From: Azospirillum thiophilum
GTDB taxonomy: Bacteria > Pseudomonadota > Alphaproteobacteria > Azospirillales > Azospirillaceae
Assembly (NCBI RefSeq): GCF_001305595.1
Contig: NZ_CP012403.1
Coordinates: 753,501-817,500 of the forward strand
Reading direction: 5' to 3'
DNA: 64,000 bases
In this document: positions 49,922 to 59,783 of the stretch, in pieces
Numbering within the stretch: position 1 is the first letter of the stretch
Layout of the letters: each line of letters starts with the position of its first letter
Program-made: the position numbers and the translations under genes
The notes under the pieces: generated by a model
Database searches by the model: none
What the model saw: the letters and a program-made list of their open reading frames with translations, nothing else
Told to the model about the DNA's origin: nothing

Positions 49922-52591
49922 ATGCAGACCGCCAACGACATCCGTCGCACGTTCCTGGATTTCTTCGCCAAGCAGGGACATCAGATCGTCGACTCGTCGC
50001 CGCTCGTGCCGCGCAACGACCCGACGCTGATGTTCACCAACGCCGGCATGGTCCAGTTCAAGAACGTCTTCACCGGTGCCGAGACGCGGCCTTACCGGCG
50101 CGCGACCACCTCGCAGAAATGCGTACGCGCCGGCGGCAAGCACAACGACCTGGACAATGTCGGCTACACGGCCCGGCACCATACCTTCTTCGAGATGCTG
50201 GGGAACTTCTCCTTCGGCGATTATTTCAAGGACGACGCCATCGCGTTCGCCTGGAACCTGATCACCAAGGAGTACGGGCTGCCGGCCGACAAGCTGCTGG
50301 TGACCGTCCACACCTCGGACGAGGATGCGGCGGCGATCTGGCGCAAGGTCGCCGGCCTGCCGGACGGGCGGATCATCCGCATCCCGACCGACGATAATTT
50401 CTGGCGGATGGGCGACACCGGCCCCTGCGGCCCGTGTTCGGAGATCTTCTTCGACCATGGCCCGTCGATCGCCGGCGGCCCGCCGGGCAGCCCGGACCAG
50501 GACGGCGACCGCTTCATCGAGATCTGGAACCTCGTGTTCATGCAGTATGAACAGCTGGGTCCGGACAATCTTGTGCCGTTGCCCAAGCCGTCGATCGACA
50601 CCGGCATGGGGCTGGAGCGTCTGGCCGCCGTGCTCCAGGGCAAGCACGACAATTACGACATCGACCTGATGCGGGCGCTGATCATGGCGTCGGCCGAGGC
50701 GACCAAGAGCGCGCCGGACGGCGCCCATGCCGTGTCGCACCGCGTCATCGCCGACCATCTGCGCTCGACCTCCTTCCTGATCGCCGACGGCGTGCTGCCG
50801 TCGAACGAGGGCCGCGGCTATGTGCTGCGCCGCATCATGCGCCGGGCCATGCGCCACGCCCACATGATCGGCGCGCGCGAGCCGCTGATGCACCGTCTGG
50901 TCCCGGCGCTGATCCAGCAGATGGGCGACGCCTATCCGGAGCTGAACCGCGCCCGCGCCCTGATCGTCGAGACGCTGAAGCTGGAGGAGACCCGCTTCAA
51001 GCAGACGCTGGAGCGCGGCCTGCGCCTGCTGGAGGACGAGGTCGGCCATCTGGGCGAGGGCCAGCCGCTGGCCGGCGACGTCGCCTTCAAGCTGTACGAC
51101 ACCTTCGGCTTCCCGCTCGACCTGACGCAGGACGTGCTGCGCGGCCAGGGCCGCGGCGTCGACGAGGCCGGCTTCAAGGCCGCGATGGACGAGCAGCGCC
51201 GCAAGGCCCGCGAATCCTGGGCCGGCTCGGGCGAGGTCGGCACCGAGAAGCTGTGGTACGAGATCAAGGACGAGTTGGGCGCCACCGAGTTCTTCGGCTA
51301 CGACGCCGAAATGGCCGAGGGCAAGGTGACGGCCATCGTCAAGGGCGATGCCCGCGTCGAGACCGCCGCCGCCGGCGACCAGGTGCTGGTCGTCGTCAAC
51401 CAGACACCCTTCTATGGAGAATCGGGCGGTCAGGTCGGCGATTCCGGCGTGATCTTCTCCGCCACCGGCGCCGAACTGGTGGTGTCCGACACGCTGAAGA
51501 AGCTGGGCGCGGTGTGGGCCCATGTCGGCACCGTCACCAAGGGCAGCCTCTCGGTCGGCGACGTGGTCGAACTGCGGGTCGACGGCACCCGCCGCTCGGC
51601 CATCCGCGCCAACCACTCGGCCACCCACCTGCTGCACGAGGCGCTGCGCCACCGTCTGGGCGACCATGTCACCCAGAAGGGCTCGCTGGTGGCGCCGGAG
51701 CGGCTGCGCTTCGACATCAGCCAGCCGACCGGCCTCAGCGCCGCCGACATCGCGGTGATCGAGGACGAGGTCAACCGCCGCATCCTTGCCAACAGCGACG
51801 TCGTCACCCGGCTGATGTCGCCGGACGAGGCCCGCGCCCAGGGCGCCATGGCGCTGTTCGGCGAAAAGTACGGCGACGAGGTCCGCGTCGTCTCGATGGG
51901 CGGGCCGCATGGCGAGCTGGACCGTGATTACTCCATCGAGCTGTGCGGCGGCACCCATGTCCGCCGCACCGGCGACATCGGCGTGTTCAAGATCGTCTCC
52001 GAAGGCGCCGTTGCCGCCGGCGTCCGCCGCATCGAGGCGCTGACCGGCACCGGTGCCAAGGCCTGGCTGTCCGAGCGCGACCATCTGCTGACCGAGGCGG
52101 CGAGCGTCCTGAAGGTGAAGCCCGACGAGGTTCCGGCCCGTGTGGCCGTGCTGGTCGAGGAGCGACGCAAGATGGAGCGCGAACTGGCAGAGCTGCGCCG
52201 GCAGGTTGCCATGGGTGGTGGTGCCAAGGCCGAGGGCGGCGGCGAGGCCAAGGATGTGGCCGGCGTCAAGGTCGCGTCCCGCGTGGTCGAGGGCCTGCCG
52301 GCCAAGGATCTGAAGCCGATGGCCGACGAGCTGAAGAAGCAGGTCGGCTCCGGTGTCGTCGTGCTGATCGCGGCGAACGAGGGCAAGGCCTCCATCGTCA
52401 TCGGCGTGACCGACGACCTGACGGGCAGCCTCAGCGCCGTCGATCTGGTGCGCGTTGGCGCCGAGGCGCTGGGCGGCAAGGGCGGCGGCGGCCGGCCCGA
52501 CATGGCCCAGGCCGGCGGCCCCGACGCCTCGCTGGCTCCGGCGGCGGTCGAGGCCATCGAAAAGGCGATTGCGGCCAGGACGGCCTCCTGA
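49922..52591 (+). CDS. alaS: Alanine-tRNA ligase
   Basis: An 889-residue class II synthetase. N-terminal catalytic domain: ANDIRRTFLDFFAKQGHQIVDSSPLVPRNDPTLMFTNAGMVQFK. The editing domain has the zinc-binding NHSATHLLHEALR and CGGTHV. The C-terminal DHHA1 domain ends in GGKGGGGRPDMAQAGG. Length is normal. It has its own terminator at 52605-52635. Confidence 0.98.
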   Translation: MQTANDIRRTFLDFFAKQGHQIVDSSPLVPRNDPTLMFTNAGMVQFKNVFTGAETRPYRRATTSQKCVRAGGKHNDLDNVGYTARHHTFFEMLGNFSFGDYFKDDAIAFAWNLITKEYGLPADKLLVTVHTSDEDAAAIWRKVAGLPDGRIIRIPTDDNFWRMGDTGPCGPCSEIFFDHGPSIAGGPPGSPDQDGDRFIEIWNLVFMQYEQLGPDNLVPLPKPSIDTGMGLERLAAVLQGKHDNYDIDLMRALIMASAEATKSAPDGAHAVSHRVIADHLRSTSFLIADGVLPSNEGRGYVLRRIMRRAMRHAHMIGAREPLMHRLVPALIQQMGDAYPELNRARALIVETLKLEETRFKQTLERGLRLLEDEVGHLGEGQPLAGDVAFKLYDTFGFPLDLTQDVLRGQGRGVDEAGFKAAMDEQRRKARESWAGSGEVGTEKLWYEIKDELGATEFFGYDAEMAEGKVTAIVKGDARVETAAAGDQVLVVVNQTPFYGESGGQVGDSGVIFSATGAELVVSDTLKKLGAVWAHVGTVTKGSLSVGDVVELRVDGTRRSAIRANHSATHLLHEALRHRLGDHVTQKGSLVAPERLRFDISQPTGLSAADIAVIEDEVNRRILANSDVVTRLMSPDEARAQGAMALFGEKYGDEVRVVSMGGPHGELDRDYSIELCGGTHVRRTGDIGVFKIVSEGAVAAGVRRIEALTGTGAKAWLSERDHLLTEAASVLKVKPDEVPARVAVLVEERRKMERELAELRRQVAMGGGAKAEGGGEAKDVAGVKVASRVVEGLPAKDLKPMADELKKQVGSGVVVLIAANEGKASIVIGVTDDLTGSLSAVDLVRVGAEALGGKGGGGRPDMAQAGGPDASLAPAAVEAIEKAIAARTAS

Positions 52592-52604
52592 TCGCTGAGC
52601 GACC

Positions 52605-52635
52605 CGGCCCCCGGATGCATGCGGGGGCCGTTTTT
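52605..52635 (+). terminator. Rho-independent terminator of alaS
   Basis: CGGCCCCC / GGGGGCCG stem with a 10-base loop followed by TTTTT, 14 bases after the alaS stop. Confidence 0.88.
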
Positions 52636-52665
52636 CCGTTCATGCCGTTTTCGTAAGGTCCGGCG

Positions 52666-52998
52666 ATGGAACTCCCGACTCTTCCCTTCACCGTGACCGA
52701 CTGGGCCGGCGTGCCGGTCACCGAACATCCGGGCGAGACCGGCAAGGCGCTGTGGCGGACCTTCCGCACCGGCGAGCTTCGGGTGCGGCTGGTCGAATAC
52801 ACGCCGGGCTATCTGGCCGACCATTGGTGCGACCGCGGCCATGTCCTGTTCGTGGTCAGCGGTGAGCTGGTCACCGAGTTGAAGGACGGCCGGCGCTTCG
52901 TGCTGACCGCCGGCATGAGCTATCAGGTGTCCGATTTCGGCGACCATCCGCACCGGTCCTCGACCGAAATCGGCGCCACCCTGTTCATCGTCGACTGA
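52666..52998 (+). CDS. DHCW-motif cupin protein
   Basis: A 110-residue single-domain cupin. The segment GYLADHWCDRGHVLFVVSGELVTELKDGRRFVL shows the DH.C motif that names the family, with candidate metal ligands Asp/His/Cys/His, and GMSYQVSDFGDHPHRSSTEIGATLFIVD completes the barrel. Biochemical role of the family is not established. It lies just after the alaS terminator and tail-to-tail with the hydrolase/ACP operon, so it need not belong to that locus. Confidence 0.88.
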   Translation: MELPTLPFTVTDWAGVPVTEHPGETGKALWRTFRTGELRVRLVEYTPGYLADHWCDRGHVLFVVSGELVTELKDGRRFVLTAGMSYQVSDFGDHPHRSSTEIGATLFIVD

Positions 52999-53032
52999 GC
53001 GGCCGGAAATCGGGCCTGTCAATCCGAGCCGG

Positions 53033-53971
53033 TCAATCCGGGGAGGTCATGCCGAGAAACTCCCCGATCATCCGCCGCAGGTCGCCGGATTGAAGCAGGG
53101 TCGTGATGACCGCATGGTCGCTGACCCCCGGCAGGATGTGCCGGTCGATGCCGGGAAGGTCGGCCAGCATCGCTGCCGAGCGCAGATCGGCCGCATTGTC
53201 GCCGCCGCAGACGATCCGGGCGCGCGGGTGCCGCTCCCGGCCGGCATAGAGATGCCGCAGGTCGACCTCCTCCCCACCGACCGGACGGCCGAGCAGCTGG
53301 GAGATGCGTGCCAATGGCCGCGGCCGCATGACCTGCCAGATCATCGGCGAGAAGGCGAGGACCGCTTCGGCGCCGAGGTCCAGCCCATAGCGCAGCGCGC
53401 CGTAGCCGCCGGTGGATTGGCCGAGGCAATAGAGCGTCCTGGTGCCGAAGCCGTCGCACAGCCGGCGCAGCAACTCGACCGTCGGCTCCATCCCGGTCCA
53501 GCCTCCGCCGATGCCGCCGATATAGAAGCTGTCGGCCGGATCGAACAGATAGATGACGTTGACGCCGAAGGGCTCCAGGATCCGCTGCATCAGATAGACG
53601 GAAACCGACAGCCGCCTGGCCCGCCCGGTGAAGGCGAGAAGGGTGGTGGTGGAGCCGGCTGGCACCATCCAATAATTCCCGGCTGCCGGATCGCGGGCCA
53701 GCGTCGCCGGAATCGCCGCGGGAGCGGTCAGGTCGCAATCCCACAGGATCCGGCAAAGCGCAACCAGCTGTTCAGCCCGTTCGGCGACCTCGGGGATCCG
53801 GCACAGCGCTTCTGCATGCGGCAGGGTCCAGTGGACGACGCCGTTCTGGATCAGGGACTGGCAGGCGTTCAGGCGCTGTTCGGCACCGGCCGCCGGATCC
53901 GCCAGGGTGGCCAGCGACCCGGCGGGAGGCTGGTTGGACGCATGGATCCAGGCAGGGATATCCGTTGCCAT
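53033..53971 (-). CDS. Alpha/beta-fold hydrolase or acyltransferase of the ACP locus
   Basis: A 312-residue soluble protein. The C-terminal two thirds look like an alpha/beta hydrolase: a nucleophile elbow CLGQSTGGYGALRYGLDLG, preceded by FGTRTLYCLG, and a histidine in HILPGVSDHAVITTLL. The first 100 residues (helical, Cys-containing: CQSLIQNGVVHWTLPHAEALC) do not match a family I know. The start overlaps the acyl carrier protein stop (ATGA), so the partner is very likely that carrier, as a thioesterase or acyl/aminoacyl transferase. It is the last gene of a three-gene operon: ATP-grasp, ACP, hydrolase. Confidence 0.82.
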   Translation of the reverse strand: MATDIPAWIHASNQPPAGSLATLADPAAGAEQRLNACQSLIQNGVVHWTLPHAEALCRIPEVAERAEQLVALCRILWDCDLTAPAAIPATLARDPAAGNYWMVPAGSTTTLLAFTGRARRLSVSVYLMQRILEPFGVNVIYLFDPADSFYIGGIGGGWTGMEPTVELLRRLCDGFGTRTLYCLGQSTGGYGALRYGLDLGAEAVLAFSPMIWQVMRPRPLARISQLLGRPVGGEEVDLRHLYAGRERHPRARIVCGGDNAADLRSAAMLADLPGIDRHILPGVSDHAVITTLLQSGDLRRMIGEFLGMTSPD

Positions 53972-54246
53972 CAGACTGGCGGCGAACCGGCGTTCCGGCC
54001 CGCCAGGGTGTCGGCGATGGCCGAGACCGAATTGCGGCTCTCCAGGAAGGTTTCCGGGTCGAGGGCGATTCCGAACGCCTTTTCCATTTCCAGCGCCATT
54101 TCGACGGCATCGACGGAATCCAGATCGTAGCCGGCCAAGGGCTGGCCGGGGTCCATGGCGTCGGCCGCAAACCCGCAGATGGTCGCCAGATAGGCCATCA
54201 TCCACTGTTGCAGGGCATCGCGGTCGGGGGGGACGGTTGCGGTCAT
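53971..54246 (-). CDS. Acyl carrier protein (phosphopantetheine carrier)
   Basis: A 91-residue carrier protein. The phosphopantetheine attachment serine is in GYDLDSVDAVEMALEMEKAFG (Ser43), followed by the usual recognition helix and LDPETFLESRNSVSAIADTLAG. The N-terminal helix is longer than in fatty-acid ACP. Discrete carriers like this hold acyl or aminoacyl groups in natural-product or wall-modification systems. It begins 3 bases after the ATP-grasp gene stop and overlaps the hydrolase start, so all three are translated together. Confidence 0.92.
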   Translation of the reverse strand: MTATVPPDRDALQQWMMAYLATICGFAADAMDPGQPLAGYDLDSVDAVEMALEMEKAFGIALDPETFLESRNSVSAIADTLAGRNAGSPPV

Positions 54247-54249
54247 CGG

Positions 54250-55335
54250 TTACTCTTCGCAGGATGTTGCGGGTGGGGCGGAGGCTGTCGCGGCGCCCTG
54301 CTCCAGGAAATTCAGGATCGCCCCGGCGACGTCCTGCGCTTCGCCGCGCCAAGGGAAATGGTAGGGCGTGATGCCGGGATTGCGGTTCAGCTCCAGAATC
54401 CAATAATTGCCGCGCTGCGCCGGCAGCGAGGGATCCCGGATCATCACGTCGGCCGCCGTCAGGTTCAGGCCGGGCACCGCGTTGCAGGCCGCCGCGATCA
54501 CGTCGCTGTAGGAAGGATGAAGATCCGAGCGGCAGTCGATGCTGTCCGCCCCGGTGGCGCCGTTGGAGGTGCCGCGCAGGAAGACGCGTTCCGACGGCGC
54601 CGGTACGTCGTCCAGGCTGCGGCCGGTCATCGCCAGGAAGTCACGGAGATCGTCGTCGACCTGGATGTCGGAATGGCCGGGCACCGCCCGCCGGCGGCGC
54701 AGCTCGTTCTTGGCGTCAATCAGCCGCGCGATGCCGGCGGACCCGTCGCCGACGATGCTGGCCGGCCGGCTCAGCTTGATCGCGACCACCTTGGGCCGCA
54801 CGTAGAAGAAGCGGATCAGCTGCCCGCTCACGCTCTCCTCGACCAGGATCTTCTGGTGCCGTGCCGCGACCCGCCGGATCGCCCGCTCATAGCGCACCCG
54901 GTCGCCGATGCCCGGAAAGACCAACTCCCCCTTGGCGCCCTGGTTGGGCTTGACGCAGACCGGAGTTGCAAAGGATGGGAAGGCGTCCAGGGCCGCGGAG
55001 AGGTCGGTGCGGCGGAACACCCGCCCCGCCGGCGTGCCGAACCCCTGCGCTTCGAGAAACTCCTTCGCCCTCTGCTTGTCGCGGGTGAGAAGGGTCGCCC
55101 CCTCGTTGATGTGCAGGCCGAGGCCGCGCCACGGGTCGGCCCCTTCGATCAACAACATGCCGGACGCGAACAGATAGCTCCGCCCACCGATTTCGACCCG
55201 GAGCCAGCGTGACGGATAGGGCTGGAAGCGGCTGTAGACACCCTGGACGTAGCGCGTCGCCCATCCGTGGGCATGGGCAGTGGCTCGCAGGCAGATCGCG
55301 TGAAAATCGTCGGGCGAGTCGGTCTGGTCGTCCAT
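54250..55335 (-). CDS. ATP-grasp ligase, cyanophycin-synthetase/GshF-like
   Basis: A 361-residue ATP-grasp enzyme expected to join a carboxylate to an amine through an acyl phosphate. ATP-grasp features: LTRDKQRAKEFLEAQGFGTPAGRVF, VCVKPNQGAKGELVF, ILVEESVSGQLIRFFYVRPKVVAIKLSRPA and the metal-binding end NYWILELNRNPGI. The layout matches the ligase domain of cyanophycin synthetase and bifunctional glutathione synthetase, without their partner domains. First gene of the operon with ACP and hydrolase; divergent from a second, different ATP-grasp gene. Confidence 0.88.
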   Translation of the reverse strand: MDDQTDSPDDFHAICLRATAHAHGWATRYVQGVYSRFQPYPSRWLRVEIGGRSYLFASGMLLIEGADPWRGLGLHINEGATLLTRDKQRAKEFLEAQGFGTPAGRVFRRTDLSAALDAFPSFATPVCVKPNQGAKGELVFPGIGDRVRYERAIRRVAARHQKILVEESVSGQLIRFFYVRPKVVAIKLSRPASIVGDGSAGIARLIDAKNELRRRRAVPGHSDIQVDDDLRDFLAMTGRSLDDVPAPSERVFLRGTSNGATGADSIDCRSDLHPSYSDVIAAACNAVPGLNLTAADVMIRDPSLPAQRGNYWILELNRNPGITPYHFPWRGEAQDVAGAILNFLEQGAATASAPPATSCEE

Positions 55336-55612
55336 GGTCCACTCGTCGTCAAAGGAGCGGGAGGCTGGGGCCGGCAGGATGTCCTGCCCATCCGTTCGGG
55401 GGTTCGCAGGCGGGCAGCGTCCGCCTCTTCGCGTCGAGCGGCGTCAGGGCCACTTTTGGGAGAAGACCCCATTTCATTTCGTTGCAATTTTCCAATCTGG
55501 AAAATTCAGTGTTCGATATAAAGTCGACGGTGTATGACGTACGCTATCATAGTGTTCAGAGCCGAGGCAACGCAATATCTAAGATTGACGACTGGGAAGA
55601 GAGCTGTCGAAA
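55336..55612. promoter_or_regulatory. Divergent promoter region of the two ATP-grasp genes
   Basis: A 277-base interval without genes. The part from 55475 to 55612 is strikingly AT-rich for this genome. It carries the inverted repeat at 55486-55506 and, beyond it, ATATAAAG- and TATCATAG-type -10-like patches that could serve either direction. Confidence 0.6.
55486..55506. promoter_or_regulatory. 21-bp inverted repeat in the divergent ATP-grasp promoter
   Basis: AATTTTCC-N5-GGAAAATT, perfect 8-base arms, central to the divergent interval. One dimeric regulator could control both ATP-grasp operons from here. No regulator gene is adjacent. Confidence 0.55.
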
Positions 55613-56710
55613 ATGATGCAGATCGGCTTTATATCTTACAAAAATCAGCCGCGCGATCTGTTTCCCCAACCGAGGCTTCGGGCATTGCTTGCGGAGGCTG
55701 CCTTGCAGGGCGCCGAACTGCTGCTGCTCGACAGATCGTCCTGGGACCGGCAGCGGGAACTGATCGCGGGGGAGCGCTGGACGCCCGCCGGCTGGAGCTC
55801 CGGCTGGTTCTCCCTGCCGGACGTGGTCGTGATGAAGAGCGGGGCGGATGTCGATTGGCAGGAACTGGACGGTTGGATTCGCCGAAGCCGTCCGGTCATC
55901 GCCGACTCCAGCCTCGACAAGCTGGCCTTTCACGAACTCCTGTGCGCCGGCAACCTGCTGCCGCACGCCATTCCCACCATCGGGATTCCGTCCGATGCCA
56001 TCGACGCCACGCTGACGGCCGCCTTCCTGGAACAGGGGAACGCCGTCGTGAAGCCGGTCGACGGCCGCCGCGGCTTCGGCATCCAGTTCATCCACCGGGA
56101 AACCGGCGGCGGGGAGGCCGGCAGCGGGCAAGGCTGGCTGCTCCAGCATGCCGGCGGCACGATCCGCGGCACATTGGGGGAGGTGGTCGGCCATGTCCGC
56201 GCGCGCATCGCCGGGCGCCTGCGGTATCGCCGCTATCTGGTGCAGCGCTTCATCCGTTCGGCGGCGGTCGATGGCCGGTCCGCCGATCTCCGGGTCCATG
56301 TGCAGCGGCGGGCCGATGGCGAGTGGGGCGTGACCCGCGCCTATGTCCGGCTGGCCGAGGCGGGACGCTTCCTGACCAACATCAGCCAGGGCGGCTACCA
56401 GGGGCCGATCGACGGCTTCCTGGCCGTGCGGCGGAACGCGGTGGAGGCGGAAGAGCTCGGAAACCGGATCGTCGCCCTGGCGATGGAGATCGCCAAGCTG
56501 GTCGATGCGACCAAGCCGCTGCCGCTGTCGGAACTGGGCATCGATCTGGCCCTGGACGAGGAGGACCGGCTGTGGGCGATCGAGGCCAACGCCTTTCCGC
56601 AGAGCAGCCTGCACGAACATGCCCGCGCCGAGCATATGATCGGCTATGCCATGGCGGTCGCCCGCGGGACGGCGGGTCATGAGCGCGTGGCCGCGGACAG
56701 GGTCCGATAG
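55613..56710 (+). CDS. YheC/YheD-like ATP-grasp protein
   Basis: A 365-residue ATP-grasp protein, about as distant from its divergent neighbour as ATP-grasp families can be. Recognisable features: NAVVKPVDGRRGFGIQFIHR (glycine-rich ATP contact), LVQRFIRSAAVDGRSADLRVHVQRRADGEWGVTRAYVRLAE, FLTNISQGGYQ, and ELGIDLALDEEDRLWAIEANAFPQ, as in the YheCD/endospore-coat-associated family found also outside spore formers. Its chemistry is unknown; ATP-dependent carboxylate-amine ligation is expected. The stop overlaps the convergent glycosyltransferase by 34 bases. Confidence 0.85.
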   Translation: MMQIGFISYKNQPRDLFPQPRLRALLAEAALQGAELLLLDRSSWDRQRELIAGERWTPAGWSSGWFSLPDVVVMKSGADVDWQELDGWIRRSRPVIADSSLDKLAFHELLCAGNLLPHAIPTIGIPSDAIDATLTAAFLEQGNAVVKPVDGRRGFGIQFIHRETGGGEAGSGQGWLLQHAGGTIRGTLGEVVGHVRARIAGRLRYRRYLVQRFIRSAAVDGRSADLRVHVQRRADGEWGVTRAYVRLAEAGRFLTNISQGGYQGPIDGFLAVRRNAVEAEELGNRIVALAMEIAKLVDATKPLPLSELGIDLALDEEDRLWAIEANAFPQSSLHEHARAEHMIGYAMAVARGTAGHERVAADRVR

Positions 56711-57918
56711 GTCCGGCGGCCGACCTCGGTCCAGTCAAACCTTGCGGCATAGCGGCATGCCGCCTCGGGGTCGCCGCGGGGCCGGTCGACCGCCCGCAAC
56801 ATGCTGGCGGCGAGCGCCGGCTCGGACGACAGGTCGGCCGGCATGATCCAGCCGTCGCATTGCAGTTCAGCCAACCCCGCCCTGCTGCTGCTCAGCACCG
56901 GCGTGCCGCAGGCCAGCGCCTCGATGACCGGCAATCCGAACCCTTCGGCGGCGGAGGGGCAGACCAGCAGGGCCGCGTCGCGGTAGAGCCGGCGCAGGCT
57001 GTCGTCGGGCACGGCGACATGGAAGCGGACATGCCCGGCAATCCCCAGCGCGCGGCAATGGGCCTGCGCCTGATCGATCAGCGCATCCGACGACATCACG
57101 ATCTCCAGCCCCATCCCGGCATGGCGGGTCGAGGCGGCCAGCCGCAGGAAATGATGGTAAGCCGTCAGCGCGAAGCCCAGATTCTTGCGCCTGTCCGTCA
57201 GGTTCGAGATCATCAGCATATATGGCCGGGCGTTCGCCGGGGCTTGGTCGGCCGCCGACGCCGTCGGGGCGAGAAAGACCGGATCGACCCCTTCGCCGGT
57301 GACGCAGAGCGTCATCCCGGCTCGTGGGCTGGCGTGGCGGTGGAACTCCTCGGCGCTGGCATGCGACGGGAAGAACAGGACGTCGGCCGTTTGCGCCAAA
57401 TGGAGGAGACGCCTCACATATTCGGCCTTCAACGGGGCCGGCCACCGGTCGAGATAGGCCGAGCGGAAGCTCAGCGGCACCAGATCATGGATCATCGCCG
57501 CATGACCCAGCCGCCTGGGCGCGAAGAAGCTCTTGTACATGGCGAAGGGATTCGGATCGAAATAGACGGTCGCCCCCCTGGCGATCAGGTCGTCTTCCAG
57601 GGCCTCGGGAGTTTCGCGGCGCCCCGCCTGTCTTGCGGCTCCGTCGGACGGGAGGCCGGGAATCAGCGGCTGGAACAGATGGGCCTGGACGTCGTTCGCG
57701 ACCGTCTCCGCAAGCAGCGGCGCATGCGCCAACCGCCCGAGCGTCACGATGAGACGGGCGCCCTCGTCGGCATGGATGCGTGCCAGGCAACGGGCCATGT
57801 TGCGGACGTAACGGCCGATGCCGGTCATGGCCTCCGGCCCGTGAAAGGTCGTTCCTTCCATCGCGACGACGGTCGTGGAGGCGGGCAGCAGGGCGGGCGC
57901 GGCCGGAACGGCGGACAT
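56677..57918 (-). CDS. Glycosyltransferase, family 4 (GT-B fold)
   Basis: A 413-residue glycosyltransferase. The N-terminal domain shows MTGIGRYVRNMARCLARIHADEG and HDLVPLSFRSAYLDR. The C-terminal donor domain has the retaining-GT signature E-x7-E in CPSAAEGFGLPVIEALACGTPVLSS. Similar to WbaZ/mannosyltransferase-type enzymes that build surface polysaccharide. ATG 57918 is used (MSAVPAAPALL); the stop of the sulfotransferase gene lies 2 bases before it, so they form an operon. Its 3' end overlaps the convergent ATP-grasp gene by 34 bases. Confidence 0.92.
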   Translation of the reverse strand: MSAVPAAPALLPASTTVVAMEGTTFHGPEAMTGIGRYVRNMARCLARIHADEGARLIVTLGRLAHAPLLAETVANDVQAHLFQPLIPGLPSDGAARQAGRRETPEALEDDLIARGATVYFDPNPFAMYKSFFAPRRLGHAAMIHDLVPLSFRSAYLDRWPAPLKAEYVRRLLHLAQTADVLFFPSHASAEEFHRHASPRAGMTLCVTGEGVDPVFLAPTASAADQAPANARPYMLMISNLTDRRKNLGFALTAYHHFLRLAASTRHAGMGLEIVMSSDALIDQAQAHCRALGIAGHVRFHVAVPDDSLRRLYRDAALLVCPSAAEGFGLPVIEALACGTPVLSSSRAGLAELQCDGWIMPADLSSEPALAASMLRAVDRPRGDPEAACRYAARFDWTEVGRRTYRTLSAATRS

Positions 57919-57919
57919 G

Positions 57920-58633
57920 CTACGCCTCATAGCCGAAATGCGCCATGTAGGGCGCCATCCGCGCGACCACCGCCGCCTGCCTCGTCCGGTCGAGGAGCTT
58001 GGCATATTTGCCGATCAGGCGGTCGCCGACATGGCCGGGGTGCCATTGCGTCGAAGGATCGGCGGTTTCGCCGGCGGGCAACCCCTTGGGAAAACGGTTC
58101 TGCCGCTCGGCCTCGGCAATGGCGGCTTGCACGGCGTCGGGCCGCAGCCGCCGGAACAGCACCTCCATCTCCGCAGCCGAAGGCCGGAGGGAGAGATGGC
58201 CGGCGATCAGGTCGATGGTCGTGGCTTGATCCATGAAACCGCCCTCGTACCGCAGCAGCAGGCTTCCCGGCTGGCGTGCCGCGCCGACGATCCCGGCGGC
58301 CCCCTGGGCGGCATAGGCCAGGGCATGGTCGAAGCCGTAATCGAAGCGCTGCATCAGCGACACCACGGCATCACGCGGATCCCGGATGGTGACGAGGCAG
58401 TGCGTGTCCGGATGGCGGTCGAGGAAGGCGGCCGGATCGCCCCAGCCATGGGTCTTCAGTACCAGCACCGTTCCGGCCGGCGGTATGGGCAACCGTGTTT
58501 CGCCATCCAGATTTGCGGCGAAGGCGACGTGACAGGGAGTGGTCAGGCGAAGAAGATCAACTGCGGCATTGAATGCCCAGGTTGAAGCGCTGCTGAACAT
58601 TCCGCAGACAAGAACGATGCGATTGTCTATCAA
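57920..58633 (-). CDS. Sulfotransferase-domain protein
   Basis: A 237-residue protein with the PAPS-dependent sulfotransferase fold. The 5'-phosphosulfate loop is VCGMFSSASTWAFNAA, and the 3'-phosphate motif is VTIRDPRDAVVSLMQ. A C-terminal GHVGDRLIGKYAKLL also fits. It would sulfate a hydroxyl or sugar; with the glycosyltransferase directly downstream a sulfated glycan or glycosylated small molecule is plausible. First gene of the two-gene operon; no signal peptide. Confidence 0.87.
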   Translation of the reverse strand: MIDNRIVLVCGMFSSASTWAFNAAVDLLRLTTPCHVAFAANLDGETRLPIPPAGTVLVLKTHGWGDPAAFLDRHPDTHCLVTIRDPRDAVVSLMQRFDYGFDHALAYAAQGAAGIVGAARQPGSLLLRYEGGFMDQATTIDLIAGHLSLRPSAAEMEVLFRRLRPDAVQAAIAEAERQNRFPKGLPAGETADPSTQWHPGHVGDRLIGKYAKLLDRTRQAAVVARMAPYMAHFGYEA

Positions 58634-58927
58634 TGATCCACGGCTCCGTTACTCCGTGTCATGCAACTCGAAAACTTCAGATGCAGGACTCGTTCATGCA
58701 AATCTTGCAGATCTTGTTTTCCGGAGTTCCTCCGCCGCGATCATTGAGCAAGTGTTCTCCTTCTCTTCGATCAAATGGAGGCGATTGGCAAGGGTGATGG
58801 TGAAACGAAAAGAAACGGGACGGTCCGGCGGAGACTGGGCGCAGCGGAGCGTCAGGTTCGGCGGGGCTTGCCAGCCGGAACGGGAATGGCAAGACTGTCG
58901 GGCACGCGAAAGGACGAGGACATCGAA
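58634..58927. other. Gene-free interval with promoter of the sulfotransferase operon
   Basis: No convincing coding region in these 294 bases. From 58640 to 58770 the sequence is less GC-rich and includes TGCAA-N3-TTGCA (58697-58709), a possible regulatory site for the minus-strand sulfotransferase/glycosyltransferase operon. The rest is the upstream region of the MoxR gene. Confidence 0.45.
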
Positions 58928-59770
<843 letters not shown>

Positions 59771-59783
59771 GCGCCGGCCGCCA

